From Candidatus Binataceae bacterium (GTDB lineage: Bacteria; Desulfobacterota; Binatia; Binatales; Binataceae): DNA of 64,000 bases. The notes under the pieces were generated by a model. It saw nothing but the letters and a program-made list of their open reading frames with translations, searched no databases and had not been told where the DNA came from. Position numbers and translations under genes: made by a program. Each line of letters opens with the position of its first letter. Position 1 is the first letter of the stretch. The stretch covers positions 1-64,000 of the forward strand of contig DATGLK010000035.1 of NCBI GenBank assembly GCA_035294265.1, in the 5' to 3' direction. Of the stretch, positions 17,751 through 26,608 are shown one piece after another.

Positions 17751-19081
17751 GCTGCCTCCGCTGAGTCTTCCCGCAAGGCCTGGCGCAACCACCCTATCCC
17801 TTCCTTCAGTTCGGTCATCGATACGATCGGCAGGAACTTGGCAAACAGGCTGAACAGCATCAGAAACCAGGCAAAACTGCCCACAGTGATGCTGAACTCG
17901 GTGATGCTGATCTGGTATGGGCCCCATTGCGAGGGCACGAAATTTGACGACAGCGAACCGGCAATAATCACGAAGCGCTCGAACCACATCCCGATATTGA
18001 CAAAGATCGAAATCACCCACACTGCTGGCATGTTGCGCCGGATGCGGTCAGAAAACAGCGGCAGCGGCGCCAAGCAGTTGCAGAAAATCATGATCCAGAA
18101 GCCGTAATTCATGTACCGCACGTGAAAGGTCATCATCTCGAAAGGATCGTGGGTGTACCACACCATGAAGGACTCGCAGGCATAGGAGTAGCTCACGATG
18201 ATCGAAGTGAACAGGACTATCTTGGCCAGATTGTCCATGTGCCACAGGGTCACGACCTCTTCTAAGTGCAGCCAGCGACGCATCGGAATGAGCAGGGTCA
18301 GGACCAGCGCGCAGCCCGAGAAAATAGCCCCGGCGACGAAATAGGGCGCGAAGATGGTGCTATGCCAACCCGGCAACTGCGCCATCGCGAAGTCCCACGA
18401 CACCACGCTGTGAACCGAGAGCACCAGCGGCGTGGCCAGCCCGGCGAGCAGCAAGTACAGCATCGAGTAGTGGCGCCATTGCTCGTCGGTGCCCTGCCAA
18501 CCCAGCGATACGACGGAGTATAAGACGCGCCGCCAGCCCTTGGAGGCTTCGCGCGCGTTGGCTACGTCAGGAATCAAGCCCATGAATAGGAATACGATGC
18601 TGACGGTCAGGTAGGTGCTGACCGCAAACGCGTCCCACACCAAGGGCGAGCGAAAATTGGGTTGTAGCGCGCGCTGATTGGGATAGGGCAGTAGCCAATA
18701 TAGAAACCAAACCCGCCCCAGATGGATCATTGGGAAGAGTCCGGCGGTCATGACCGCAAAGGCGGTCATGGTTTCGGCGCAGCGGTACACCGCGGTCCGC
18801 CAGCGGCTGCGGAACAGGTAGAGGATGGCGGAAATCAGCGTTCCGGAATGAGCAATACCAACCCAGAAGACAAAGTTGGTGATGTACACCGCCCACATGG
18901 TGGGCTGACGCAACCCGGTTACGCCCAAACCCTCGTAAATCTGCCGGGTCCAGCACAGCGCCCCCCAGACGATCAATAAAAAGAGAAAGCCAATCCACAG
19001 CCAATACTTGAACCCCGGAGTTTCCAGGGTGCGCAGTACCGCCTGGTCGATTTCGCGGTAGCTCGGCTTTGTAACAGCCAC
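17747..19081 (-). CDS. actC: Alternative complex III subunit ActC (NrfD/PsrC family)
   Basis: The main quinone-binding membrane subunit of alternative complex III, 444 residues with about ten helices. Diagnostic pieces are FVFWVGIAHSGTLISAILYL, AGLFPMIHLGRVWFLYWLLP, SVHSVVSWDFAMAQLPGWHS and IVSYSYACESFMVWYTHDPF. The start is GTG at 19081, one base after the actB stop. GAGGAG lies 9 bases before it, inside the end of actB. ActC faces ActB on the periplasmic side, by analogy with studied complexes. Confidence 0.94.
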   Translation of the reverse strand: MAVTKPSYREIDQAVLRTLETPGFKYWLWIGFLFLLIVWGALCWTRQIYEGLGVTGLRQPTMWAVYITNFVFWVGIAHSGTLISAILYLFRSRWRTAVYRCAETMTAFAVMTAGLFPMIHLGRVWFLYWLLPYPNQRALQPNFRSPLVWDAFAVSTYLTVSIVFLFMGLIPDVANAREASKGWRRVLYSVVSLGWQGTDEQWRHYSMLYLLLAGLATPLVLSVHSVVSWDFAMAQLPGWHSTIFAPYFVAGAIFSGCALVLTLLIPMRRWLHLEEVVTLWHMDNLAKIVLFTSIIVSYSYACESFMVWYTHDPFEMMTFHVRYMNYGFWIMIFCNCLAPLPLFSDRIRRNMPAVWVISIFVNIGMWFERFVIIAGSLSSNFVPSQWGPYQISITEFSITVGSFAWFLMLFSLFAKFLPIVSMTELKEGIGWLRQALREDSAEAA

Positions 19082-19082
19082 C

Positions 19083-21989
19083 TCAGACTTCTCCTCTGGG
19101 CCGATAGACCTGGCGCAAATAGGTTATCGCCGGGCGGGTGTTGAGCGGCTCGAGCGCTCGATAAGTGCGTATCTGATTGTCCGCTCGCCGCTGCATCACC
19201 GCGTAATCTTCATGCTTGGTGTCGCCGAAAGTAATCGCACGCGCGGGGCAGGCCTGCGCGCAGGCTGGCACAATCTCGCCGTCGCGCAAATCTCGATCCT
19301 CTACCCTCGCCACAACTTCGGCGGCTCGAATCCGCTGCACGCAGAAAGTGCATTTCTCCATCACCCCGGCTCCCCGCACGGTCACGTCGGGATTGAGCTG
19401 GAGATTGAGGGGGCTAGGAAATTCCGGATTGAACCAGTTGAAACGGCGCACCTTGTAGGTACAGTTGTTTTCGCAATAACGGGTGCCCACGCAACGGTTG
19501 TAAACCTGCAAGTTGAGCCCTTCGTCGTTGTGCGAGGAGGCAAACACCGGACAAACCGGCTCGCAAGGCGCGTGATCGCACTGCTGGCAGAGCATCGGCA
19601 TGGTGTACAGCGGCGGCGCGTCGTCAGTGTTGGGAATGTAGCGCTCGATCCGAATCCACGACATGATCCGGCTCTTGGCCACCTGCTCCTTGCCCACCAC
19701 AGGTACGTTGTTTTCGGCGTAACAGGCCGCCACGCAGGCACTGCACCCGGTGCAAGCGTTGAGATCGATCGTCATCCCCCACTTGTGCACCGGATAATCG
19801 ACGTCCGGGTAGGTTTCCCACGGCTGTGGCAACGGCTCCTCCCACGGCTTGGGCACGATGCCAGCCTGGAAGTCGGTGAATTTCATGGTCTCCACCAGCG
19901 GCCGGTCCATCATGTTGGGCGAATACAGGGCGCTGACCAGGCTGCGGCGCATGCCTGAGCGCGTCGCCTTGACCGCTACGCTCAAACGCCCCGCCGGCAA
20001 CATTGGCCAGGGATTGGCGCCACGATTACTGGCATAGCGACCGTAATGGGTATGCCCCTGACCGATCGGCACCCCAAGCGCAGCCGGATCGACCCCTCGC
20101 GTCAAATGTGCTGGCTGTTCGATCGTCACCCCGTTGGCGGTCAACTGAAGCAGGTCGCCTTCGACCACGTCCAGCTTTTGTGCCGTGTCGGGATGGATTT
20201 CCACCCAGGAATCCCAGACCACCTGATTGACCGGCTCGGGAATCTCCTGCAACCAGGGCTTGTCCGCGCCACGCCCGTCGTACCAGAAGATATGTGGATA
20301 GGAAACCATCGTGAGCGCGCCGGCTTCGGGTGCCTCGGGCAGGCTAATTGGAGTCTGGAGCGCGCCTGGCTGCACGTTGACGGCGCTTACCGGGGTGGGA
20401 TTGAATACCCCGCCATGGCGCAGCGAATTGTCCCAGAACTGCTCGAAATCACCGCTTACGGCCTGGCTTTTCTGTAACTGCGACCACTTGGCTCGCACCA
20501 GCGCCTGGGTGTCGGCGTAAGGCATCGGATTGCCGGCGGCGCGGGCCGAGTCACACAGAATCTGGCCTAGCGCACGGCTGTAAACCACCGGCGTCATGGT
20601 CGGTTGACGCAGCAGATTGACGCCCGCGCGCGGTTGCGCATCGCCCCAGTCTTCCAGCCAATGATGGATTGGCAACAACAGGTGCGCGAGCTGGGCGGTT
20701 TCGTCGGGTACGCCGCCCGCCCACACCACGGTAGAAACCTTGCCCAGCGCGTCGGCAAAATGGGCGGCGGCAGGTAGGGTGAATTGCGGATTGGAGTTGA
20801 TAATCAGCGCTACGTCCACCGAGCCGGCGTTCATCGCGCGTAAGATTTCGGCCCGCCGCTCAGGCGAGGTGGTGGTTGCTGATGGTGCGCTCAGGGCTAC
20901 GGTTTTGCCGATATTGCCGCTTGCGGCGTTGAGCAGCCAGACCGCAACGTGAGTAGCGCTGTCGTTGGTCCCAGCCATCGCGATCGCGCCGTCGGCACGG
21001 CCGAAATCCTGAGCCATGCGCTCAATCAGCTCGGCCTTTACCCCAGCCATTTGGGCCACTTTGGCGGTTTCATAGGGGGCGACGAATTGGCGCAGCGCGC
21101 TGGCATCGATGCCCGCCTCGCCTTGCACCAGGCCATGCTCGACCATCACCCGTAGCATCGCCAACGCCACCGCAGCCTCGTAGCCGGGTCGACACGAGAA
21201 CCAATGGTCGGTGCGCGATGCGGTTAGACTCATGCGCGGTCCGACGTAGTAGGCAAGTCCGAAATTGGTTCCACCAGCGTCGTGACGGGGATGGCGGAAG
21301 GCGGCGTATTGGCGGGTTAACTCCACCGGTGAGCGCCAAGTTTCCAGAAAATCGGCGCCGAAAGAGACCAACACCCGCGCCCGGTCGATCGAATAGATCG
21401 GCGTGTATTCCTGCCCGAAGCAAAAACGCAGCGCGGCGCGGTCGGCCTCATAGTCGATGGCTTCATAGTTAAGCCGCAGTTTGGAATTGAAAACCCCCAG
21501 CCATTGCTGGATCAGCCCTTCATGAGCCGGACCCATGTCGGGAGCGATCACGGCGACCCGGTCGGCACCGGCGGCACGCGCCTTGGTCAGGGCCTCGTTG
21601 AGGGCGGCCATGGCACTATCCCAGCTGATGGTTTCCAACTGATGATGATGCGAGCGCTGCTTGGGATGGACCAAACGGTCGGGATTGTAAAGGTCCTGCA
21701 AAGCCGCCTGACCGCGGGCACACAGCGCGCCGGCGCCGATAGGATCGGCGGGATTGCCCTCCAGCTTAATCGTGCGCCCTTCGCGTATCCGTGCGACCAC
21801 ACCGCAACCCGCCCCGCATTCGTTGCAAGCCGTGGCGTAAAAGGTCGGCATCCCCGGAATTACGTCGTCCTGGGGAATGACGTAGGGAATCAGATGGCGG
21901 GCCGCGGGTTTGCACCCGGGTACCGCCGCCGCCGCGCTGGTGGCGGCAGCCAGTTTAAGAAAGGAGCGTCGTGAGACTTCGCCTGACAT
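19083..21989 (-). CDS. actB: Alternative complex III iron-sulfur subunit ActB (fused molybdopterin-oxidoreductase-like and ferredoxin halves)
   Basis: A 968-residue exported subunit. It starts with a twin-arginine signal SRRSFLKLAAAT whose hydrophobic part ends VPGC, so it may also be lipid-anchored. The N-terminal half resembles molybdopterin oxidoreductases, including CNECGAGCGV and a later LCARG, but in studied ActB proteins this half lacks the Mo cofactor. The C-terminal ferredoxin-like half (from about residue 750) has four Cys groups: CTGCSACVAACY, CQQCDHAPCEPVCP, CVGTRYCENNC and CTFCVQR with CAQACPARA. These fit several Fe-S clusters carrying electrons from quinol to the hemes. The ATG at 21989 follows AGGGGA, 11 bases after actA. 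Confidence 0.95.
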   Translation of the reverse strand: MSGEVSRRSFLKLAAATSAAAAVPGCKPAARHLIPYVIPQDDVIPGMPTFYATACNECGAGCGVVARIREGRTIKLEGNPADPIGAGALCARGQAALQDLYNPDRLVHPKQRSHHHQLETISWDSAMAALNEALTKARAAGADRVAVIAPDMGPAHEGLIQQWLGVFNSKLRLNYEAIDYEADRAALRFCFGQEYTPIYSIDRARVLVSFGADFLETWRSPVELTRQYAAFRHPRHDAGGTNFGLAYYVGPRMSLTASRTDHWFSCRPGYEAAVALAMLRVMVEHGLVQGEAGIDASALRQFVAPYETAKVAQMAGVKAELIERMAQDFGRADGAIAMAGTNDSATHVAVWLLNAASGNIGKTVALSAPSATTTSPERRAEILRAMNAGSVDVALIINSNPQFTLPAAAHFADALGKVSTVVWAGGVPDETAQLAHLLLPIHHWLEDWGDAQPRAGVNLLRQPTMTPVVYSRALGQILCDSARAAGNPMPYADTQALVRAKWSQLQKSQAVSGDFEQFWDNSLRHGGVFNPTPVSAVNVQPGALQTPISLPEAPEAGALTMVSYPHIFWYDGRGADKPWLQEIPEPVNQVVWDSWVEIHPDTAQKLDVVEGDLLQLTANGVTIEQPAHLTRGVDPAALGVPIGQGHTHYGRYASNRGANPWPMLPAGRLSVAVKATRSGMRRSLVSALYSPNMMDRPLVETMKFTDFQAGIVPKPWEEPLPQPWETYPDVDYPVHKWGMTIDLNACTGCSACVAACYAENNVPVVGKEQVAKSRIMSWIRIERYIPNTDDAPPLYTMPMLCQQCDHAPCEPVCPVFASSHNDEGLNLQVYNRCVGTRYCENNCTYKVRRFNWFNPEFPSPLNLQLNPDVTVRGAGVMEKCTFCVQRIRAAEVVARVEDRDLRDGEIVPACAQACPARAITFGDTKHEDYAVMQRRADNQIRTYRALEPLNTRPAITYLRQVYRPRGEV

Positions 21990-22000
21990 TCAGCCGTCCC

Positions 22001-22522
22001 CTAGTAGTGGCACGTCGAGCATTGAGTGCTGACGCCCCTGCTCTTGTGGCAGTCAATGCAAAAACCCATGTTTATCTCGATCGTGGGGGTAACCCGGTCC
22101 ATCGTTTCAACCGGCCCATGGCAAGTCTGACAAGCCAACCCGGCATGGATATGGGGCATGTGCCAGAAGCGGACGAAATCGGGCAAGGTATAGACGCGAT
22201 TCCAGCGAATCTCGAAGGGCGCTTGCTGCCGATCGATCCAGGGCTTGCGAACCGGCTGAAGCGCCGCTTGTTCGGCGACTCCGGCATGACAGCCCTCGCA
22301 ACGCTGGACCGGCGGAACCCCGGAGTTCTCCGAGCGGCGCGCGTATTCGTGGCAATATTCGCAGGGGATTTTATTGACCCCCGCGTGGATACGATGACTG
22401 AACGGAATCGGCTGCACCACGTTGGGCAACGGCGCCCACGGCCGCTGCGAAAACAGCGCGACCCCTACTCCAGTTACCAGGACCAGGAGCGCCACTACCA
22501 GCGCGCCGATTTTCGCATTCAT
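22001..22522 (-). CDS. actA: Alternative complex III pentaheme cytochrome c subunit ActA
   Basis: A 173-residue membrane-anchored multiheme cytochrome. An N-terminal helix (GALVVALLVLVTGVGVALF) is followed by five heme c motifs in order: CEYCH, CEGCH, CQTCH, CIDCH and CSTCH. Extra His residues (FSHRIHAG, FWHMPHIHAG) are candidate sixth ligands. The pentaheme count is that known for ActA. It starts 13 bases after the upstream cytochrome c gene and is followed by actB. Confidence 0.95.
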   Translation of the reverse strand: MNAKIGALVVALLVLVTGVGVALFSQRPWAPLPNVVQPIPFSHRIHAGVNKIPCEYCHEYARRSENSGVPPVQRCEGCHAGVAEQAALQPVRKPWIDRQQAPFEIRWNRVYTLPDFVRFWHMPHIHAGLACQTCHGPVETMDRVTPTIEINMGFCIDCHKSRGVSTQCSTCHY

Positions 22523-22535
22523 CGCGCCGCCGCCC

Positions 22536-23132
22536 CTACTTGCTCTGCTGGCCTTCGATCACCGGGGTGTTGGGACCACCTGTGCCGCCGCCGTTATCGA
22601 GTGCGGGCGACAACGAGCCCCCGCTACCCAGCCGCTGCTGCAGCTTGGCCAGCGACATCCGCCCGGCATCCGCCTCATTAAGCTGCTCGCCGTTGGGCTT
22701 CTCACCGTTGGCATCCAGGATATAGGCGATGATGTCCCAATATTCATCGGCGGTCAGGCTGGCAGGTTGATCCGCAGGCATCACCGCCGAGGCGAAGTCA
22801 TAAATGTCGCTGACGGTGTGGAACTGAAAATGGCGCATCACCTGATAGGGCCGCGGATTGACGGTCAGCGCGCCGGGTCCGATTAGCTGGGGAGCAGTGA
22901 GGCCTTTATAGACGTCGCCCATTCCCTGGCCATCGGGACCATGGCAGCGCGCGCATTGCAGGCGGAAGGTCTCCTGACCCTTGTTGACCTGCTCTTGAGT
23001 GAAGGCGCGCGCTCCGCTTTGCAGGAGCAACACGCCGCCCAATGCCAGCGCCGCTAGCGTGAAAGCCTTGAACCCGGCGCGGGGCAGACCCCGACAAAAT
23101 TCGACAAGCTTATACATTGGTTTTGAGCGCAT
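22536..23132 (-). CDS. Class I cytochrome c, first gene of the ACIII operon
   Basis: About 198 residues with a hydrophobic export signal (AFTLAALALGGVLLLQSGAR), a single heme motif CARCHGPDGQGMG and a candidate Met ligand in ASAVMPADQPAS. A Gly/Ser-rich C-terminal tail (SGGSLSPALDNGGGTGGPN) follows and may be flexible. It is the promoter-proximal gene of the 12-kb respiratory operon and probably shuttles electrons in or beside ACIII. Two in-frame ATGs, 23132 and 23117, are possible and neither has a strong ribosome site. I took the first. Confidence 0.88.
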   Translation of the reverse strand: MRSKPMYKLVEFCRGLPRAGFKAFTLAALALGGVLLLQSGARAFTQEQVNKGQETFRLQCARCHGPDGQGMGDVYKGLTAPQLIGPGALTVNPRPYQVMRHFQFHTVSDIYDFASAVMPADQPASLTADEYWDIIAYILDANGEKPNGEQLNEADAGRMSLAKLQQRLGSGGSLSPALDNGGGTGGPNTPVIEGQQSK

Positions 23133-23275
23133 AAGGTTTACTTTCGGGATTAAGACATTGGTCGGGCCCTGATGCAAGTTCTTGACGCGATTTTTTATGC
23201 GCCGCTGATGTCCCCAACCGTGACACCCGCAAGCCGCGATTAGCAGATACCAAGCCTTTTGTCACCCCTTGACTC

Positions 23276-24805
23276 TCAGGCTACCGCCCGGTCCAGCGAG
23301 CGGTACTGGATGGCCTCGCTGATATGCGTGGCCGCGATCGGCCCGCCGCCCTCCAGATCCGCGATAGTGCGGGCCACTTTCAAAATCCGAGCGTAGGCGC
23401 GCGCGCTCAGCCCCAATCGATTGATCGCCAACTCCAGCAGGCGCTCGCCCGCGCCATCGATGCGGCAGTATTGCTCCAACTCCGCCGCCCCCATCTGGGC
23501 ATTGCAATACAACCGATGGCCGGCCAGGCGCTGGAGCTGCAACTGGCGCGCATCTCCCACGCGTTGGCGAATCGTCGCCGAGGACTCCGCGCGTTGCCGC
23601 TCGGCCAGCTCGCGGTACTTCACCCCGGGCACCTCAACGTGGATATCGATCCGATCCAACAACGGCCCCGAGATCCGCGAGCGGTAGCGCTGTACCATCA
23701 TGGGTGTGCAAGCGCATTCATGCTGTGGATCGGTGAAAAAGCCGCACGGACAAGGATTCATCGCTGCTACTAGCATCACGTGGGCGGGAAAGGTCAAACT
23801 CCCCATCACGCGCGAGATCGTGATTCGCCCGTCCTCTAGCGGCTGACGCAGCACCTCCAGCACGTTTTTGCGAAACTCCGGTAACTCGTCCAAAAACAGC
23901 ACGCCGTGATGGGCCAGACTGACTTCACCCGGCCGCGGCATCGGGCCGCCACCGATCAACCCGGCATCGGAAATCGTGTGATGGGGTGCACGAAAGGGGC
24001 GCGTAGTGACGAGCGCCTGGCCATCGAGCAGCCCCATCGCGCTATGCACCTTGGTGGTTTCGATCGCTTCCTCGAAGGTGAGGTCGGGTAGGATGGTGGG
24101 TAGCCGCTTGGCCAGCATCGTCTTACCCGACCCCGGCGGCCCAATCATCAGCGCGTTGTGGCCACCCGCCGCCGCCACTTCCAAGGCTCTTTTGGCTTGC
24201 TCCTGACCGCGCACCTCACTGAAATCCACCGGATAGTGGCCGGCGTTGCGCAACACCTCGCCCGGGTCGCCGCGCACCGCGGTCAGCGGCCGCAAGCCAT
24301 GCAGAAATTCCACTACCTCGCCGAGGCTTTCCACCCCGTAAATGGTCGGCCCCTCGCCGATCACCGCGGCTTCCGCCGCGTTGTCACGCGGCAACAGGAC
24401 CGCGCTGAAGCGTTCCCGCCGCGCCAGCAGGGCGCTTGAAAGCGCCCCCTTGATTGCTTTGATGCGACCGTCCAGCGCCAATTCACCCATGATCAGATAT
24501 TCTTTCAAACGATCTCGTTTAATCTGATCGCTGGCCGCCATGATCCCCAGCGCCATCGGCAAGTCGAAGGCCGACCCCTCCTTGCGCGTGTCGGCAGGCG
24601 CCAGATTGACCGTTATCCGACGGTTGGGAAAATCGAATCCCGCATTCTTAATTGCTGCCTTGACCCGCTCCTGGGACTCGCGCACCGCACCTTCGGCTAA
24701 CCCGACGGTGCGAAAACCGGGGAGACCACTGGCGATATCCGCTTCGACTTCAACCCGGTAAGCGTCAACTCCAGCAAGCGCGCTGGACATGATACTGGCA
24801 AGCAA
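23276..24805 (-). CDS. comM: ComM/YifB family Mg-chelatase-like AAA ATPase
   Basis: A 509-residue protein of the ComM family, a hexameric branch-migration helicase acting in natural transformation in Vibrio and Haemophilus. It has an N-terminal Lon-protease-like domain ([20 protein letters not shown]), Walker [13 protein letters not shown], Walker [11 protein letters not shown], a FRAPHHTIS segment, and a C-terminal four-Cys group around [17 protein letters not shown] place the start at TTG 24805. It gives (M)LASIMSSAL, matching the family opening MLAxxxSxAL, and GGGAGGGG lies 10 bases upstream. The ATG at 24790 has no ribosome site. Pirin is divergent to it. Confidence 0.92.
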   Translation of the reverse strand: MLASIMSSALAGVDAYRVEVEADIASGLPGFRTVGLAEGAVRESQERVKAAIKNAGFDFPNRRITVNLAPADTRKEGSAFDLPMALGIMAASDQIKRDRLKEYLIMGELALDGRIKAIKGALSSALLARRERFSAVLLPRDNAAEAAVIGEGPTIYGVESLGEVVEFLHGLRPLTAVRGDPGEVLRNAGHYPVDFSEVRGQEQAKRALEVAAAGGHNALMIGPPGSGKTMLAKRLPTILPDLTFEEAIETTKVHSAMGLLDGQALVTTRPFRAPHHTISDAGLIGGGPMPRPGEVSLAHHGVLFLDELPEFRKNVLEVLRQPLEDGRITISRVMGSLTFPAHVMLVAAMNPCPCGFFTDPQHECACTPMMVQRYRSRISGPLLDRIDIHVEVPGVKYRELAERQRAESSATIRQRVGDARQLQLQRLAGHRLYCNAQMGAAELEQYCRIDGAGERLLELAINRLGLSARAYARILKVARTIADLEGGGPIAATHISEAIQYRSLDRAVA

Positions 24806-25047
24806 GCGGCGGTGACCCCTCCCGTATTGGTATCGGACGAATTCGGCAGAGGTAAGATAGTTACAGACGGCTACATCTTGCAAATGCGAAATGCATCCCC
24901 ATTTCTTGACGAAGCGCGCCAAGGGCGTGGTTTCCGCTGCCGCTCACGCTGCGCGTGCCGACAGTATATTTGCATTCCTCTGACACCAAATTGTTGCGCT
25001 GCGCTAAAGACCAGTTCCTGATAAAATTGAGCGGCGAGGCTCAGCCA

Positions 25048-25740
25048 ATGATTGCGATTCGAAAAAGCCAGGAGCGGGGACTAACCAAAACCAGTTGGCT
25101 TAACAGCCGCCATACTTTTTCCTTCGCCGACTACCATGATCCGAAATTCATGGGGTTTCGCAGCTTGCGCGTGATCAACGAGGACCAAATTGGCCCTGGC
25201 GGCGGATTTCCCACCCATCATCATAGCGACATGGAGATTTTAACTTACTTGGTAAGTGGCGGCCTCGAGCACAAGGACAGCCTGGGTAATGGCTCGGTTA
25301 TACGACCAGGGGAGATCCAACGCATGACCGCCGGCACCGGAATCGCCCACAGCGAGTTCAATCACTCGCGCGCCGAGCCGGCTCATCTGTTGCAAATCTG
25401 GCTGCTGCCCGCGCAAAGCGGCCTGACTCCCGGCTATGAACAGCGCAGCTTCAATCCGCTGCCGGGCGCGTTACTGCCTTTGGCCGGCCCAAACGCACCA
25501 GCCACGGGGGTAACGATCCATCAGGACGCAACCTTGGCGGTGGGCTTACTCCAACCAAACCAGACTCTCGAACTAGGTTTGAGAGCAGGCCGCTTTGGAT
25601 GGTTACAGGTCGTGCGTGGCGCGCTGCGCTTGGGCGAGCTGCAGCTTAAGGCCGGCGACGGCGCGGCGTTGGATTCCCAAGAAACGGCGCTGCTTCGGGC
25701 CAGCGCTGCGACCGAGCTGCTCTGGTTCGATTTGGCCTGA
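25048..25740 (+). CDS. Pirin family cupin protein
   Basis: A 230-residue bicupin of the pirin/YhaK group. The family's metal site is visible: HTFSFADYHDPKFMGFRSLR leads to FPTHHHSDMEILTYLVSGGL, with the His and Glu ligands near residues 55-65, then EIQRMTAGTGIAHSEFNHS. Some relatives have quercetin 2,3-dioxygenase activity, others act as redox-sensing regulators. The ATG at 25048 follows a GAGG element. It stands alone, divergent from comM. Confidence 0.9.
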   Translation: MIAIRKSQERGLTKTSWLNSRHTFSFADYHDPKFMGFRSLRVINEDQIGPGGGFPTHHHSDMEILTYLVSGGLEHKDSLGNGSVIRPGEIQRMTAGTGIAHSEFNHSRAEPAHLLQIWLLPAQSGLTPGYEQRSFNPLPGALLPLAGPNAPATGVTIHQDATLAVGLLQPNQTLELGLRAGRFGWLQVVRGALRLGELQLKAGDGAALDSQETALLRASAATELLWFDLA

Positions 25741-25759
25741 TCGCTGAGAGGCGTGGACG

Positions 25760-26026
25760 CTAACCGTGCATCGGATGGTTATAGCCAAAATGACTGCCCC
25801 ACAAGTATATCAACAGCTCCCAGCCAAAGCCGGCCAGCACGGCTATCAGAATTGCGTCGTCGATCCAGATCACCACTTTGCGCGCATACCCCTCGGGGAT
25901 AAGCCAAGCTACCAGCCGGCCGGCTAACCCAAAGACCAGGATGGCGAAGATACCGGCCGTGGCATGCCGGGATATTGCCTGAATGTTTTCCCAATGAATC
26001 CAGTTCTCCAACGTGCCCACGGTCAC
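25760..26026 (-). CDS. Small membrane protein of the CtaG-ferredoxin operon (88 residues)
   Basis: Not recognised. It has two clear hydrophobic helices, HATAGIFAILVFGLAGRLVA and WIDDAILIAVLAGFGWELLI, and a short His-containing tail SHFGYNHPMHG. The start is GTG at 26026 after a TGTGGGG stretch, 45 bases downstream of the FixH-like gene on the same strand. This suggests a third member of the copper/oxidase-assembly unit. Whether the His/Met tail binds metal is a guess. The size and hydrophobicity argue for a real gene, but no family match is claimed. Confidence 0.6.
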   Translation of the reverse strand: MTVGTLENWIHWENIQAISRHATAGIFAILVFGLAGRLVAWLIPEGYARKVVIWIDDAILIAVLAGFGWELLIYLWGSHFGYNHPMHG

Positions 26027-26071
26027 CTCAACCCCACAGTCACACCCACCAGCAAGGCTGCCCGCCGGAAA

Positions 26072-26608
26072 TCATGCGATCGAATGCGAAGGGCCGACGC
26101 GCTGGCGATGCGATAACCATTGGTTCCAACCGAACAGGAAAATTACCAACACCACCAACGCGAAGTAAGGCCAGACCTGCGTGAAACTTGCGCCGGGCAC
26201 CACTATCAAGGAAAAACTGCCCTCTAGCTTCCGCGCACCCGCTGCCACTTGCAGGTTAGCCGTCCAGCGGCCGGGCCGAGCCAAGGTGATACCGCCGGCA
26301 TAGAGCAGCTTGTCCGCCGCCTCCCGATGAGTCAGCCTAACGCGCAAAGATTGTGAACGCGCGCCCTCGCTTAACACCAGTACAACTCGGGCGTCGAGAA
26401 TGGGCTGGAGGTCACGTGCATCCTGGACCATGACGGTCAGATCGCTTATTCCAGGGGTCAGCGGCAATGCGGGACCAAATAGGCTTACGCGCAGCCCATC
26501 CTGTGCACGGCTGAAGTAAAGGGCGCCGCCGTCGGTCCATCCCGCGCTTGGACGCAGCAGGCCCAGCAGCAACGCAAGCGCCAGGGCTGCCCTAGCGCCG
26601 CCCGCCAT
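26072..26608 (-). CDS. FixH/YtkA-like membrane-anchored protein
   Basis: A 178-residue protein with an N-terminal signal (AALALALLLGLLRPSAGWTD), a periplasmic beta-rich domain (LTVMVQDARDLQPILDARVV, then GRWTANLQVAAGARKLEGSF) and a C-terminal helix VWPYFALVVLVIFLFGWNQW. The domain plan resembles FixH/CcoH or YtkA-like proteins linked to copper-oxidase assembly. I base this on shape and context rather than strong motifs. Its ATG overlaps the end of the CtaG-ferredoxin fusion by 17 bases. Confidence 0.65.
   Translation of the reverse strand: MAGGARAALALALLLGLLRPSAGWTDGGALYFSRAQDGLRVSLFGPALPLTPGISDLTVMVQDARDLQPILDARVVLVLSEGARSQSLRVRLTHREAADKLLYAGGITLARPGRWTANLQVAAGARKLEGSFSLIVVPGASFTQVWPYFALVVLVIFLFGWNQWLSHRQRVGPSHSIA

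Noticed and set aside
17106-18107. A 333-residue plus-strand frame
   Set aside because: Antisense to actC, actD and actE, which have clear family motifs.
19212-19958. A 248-residue plus-strand frame
   Set aside because: Antisense to the ferredoxin half of actB, whose Cys motifs are unmistakable.
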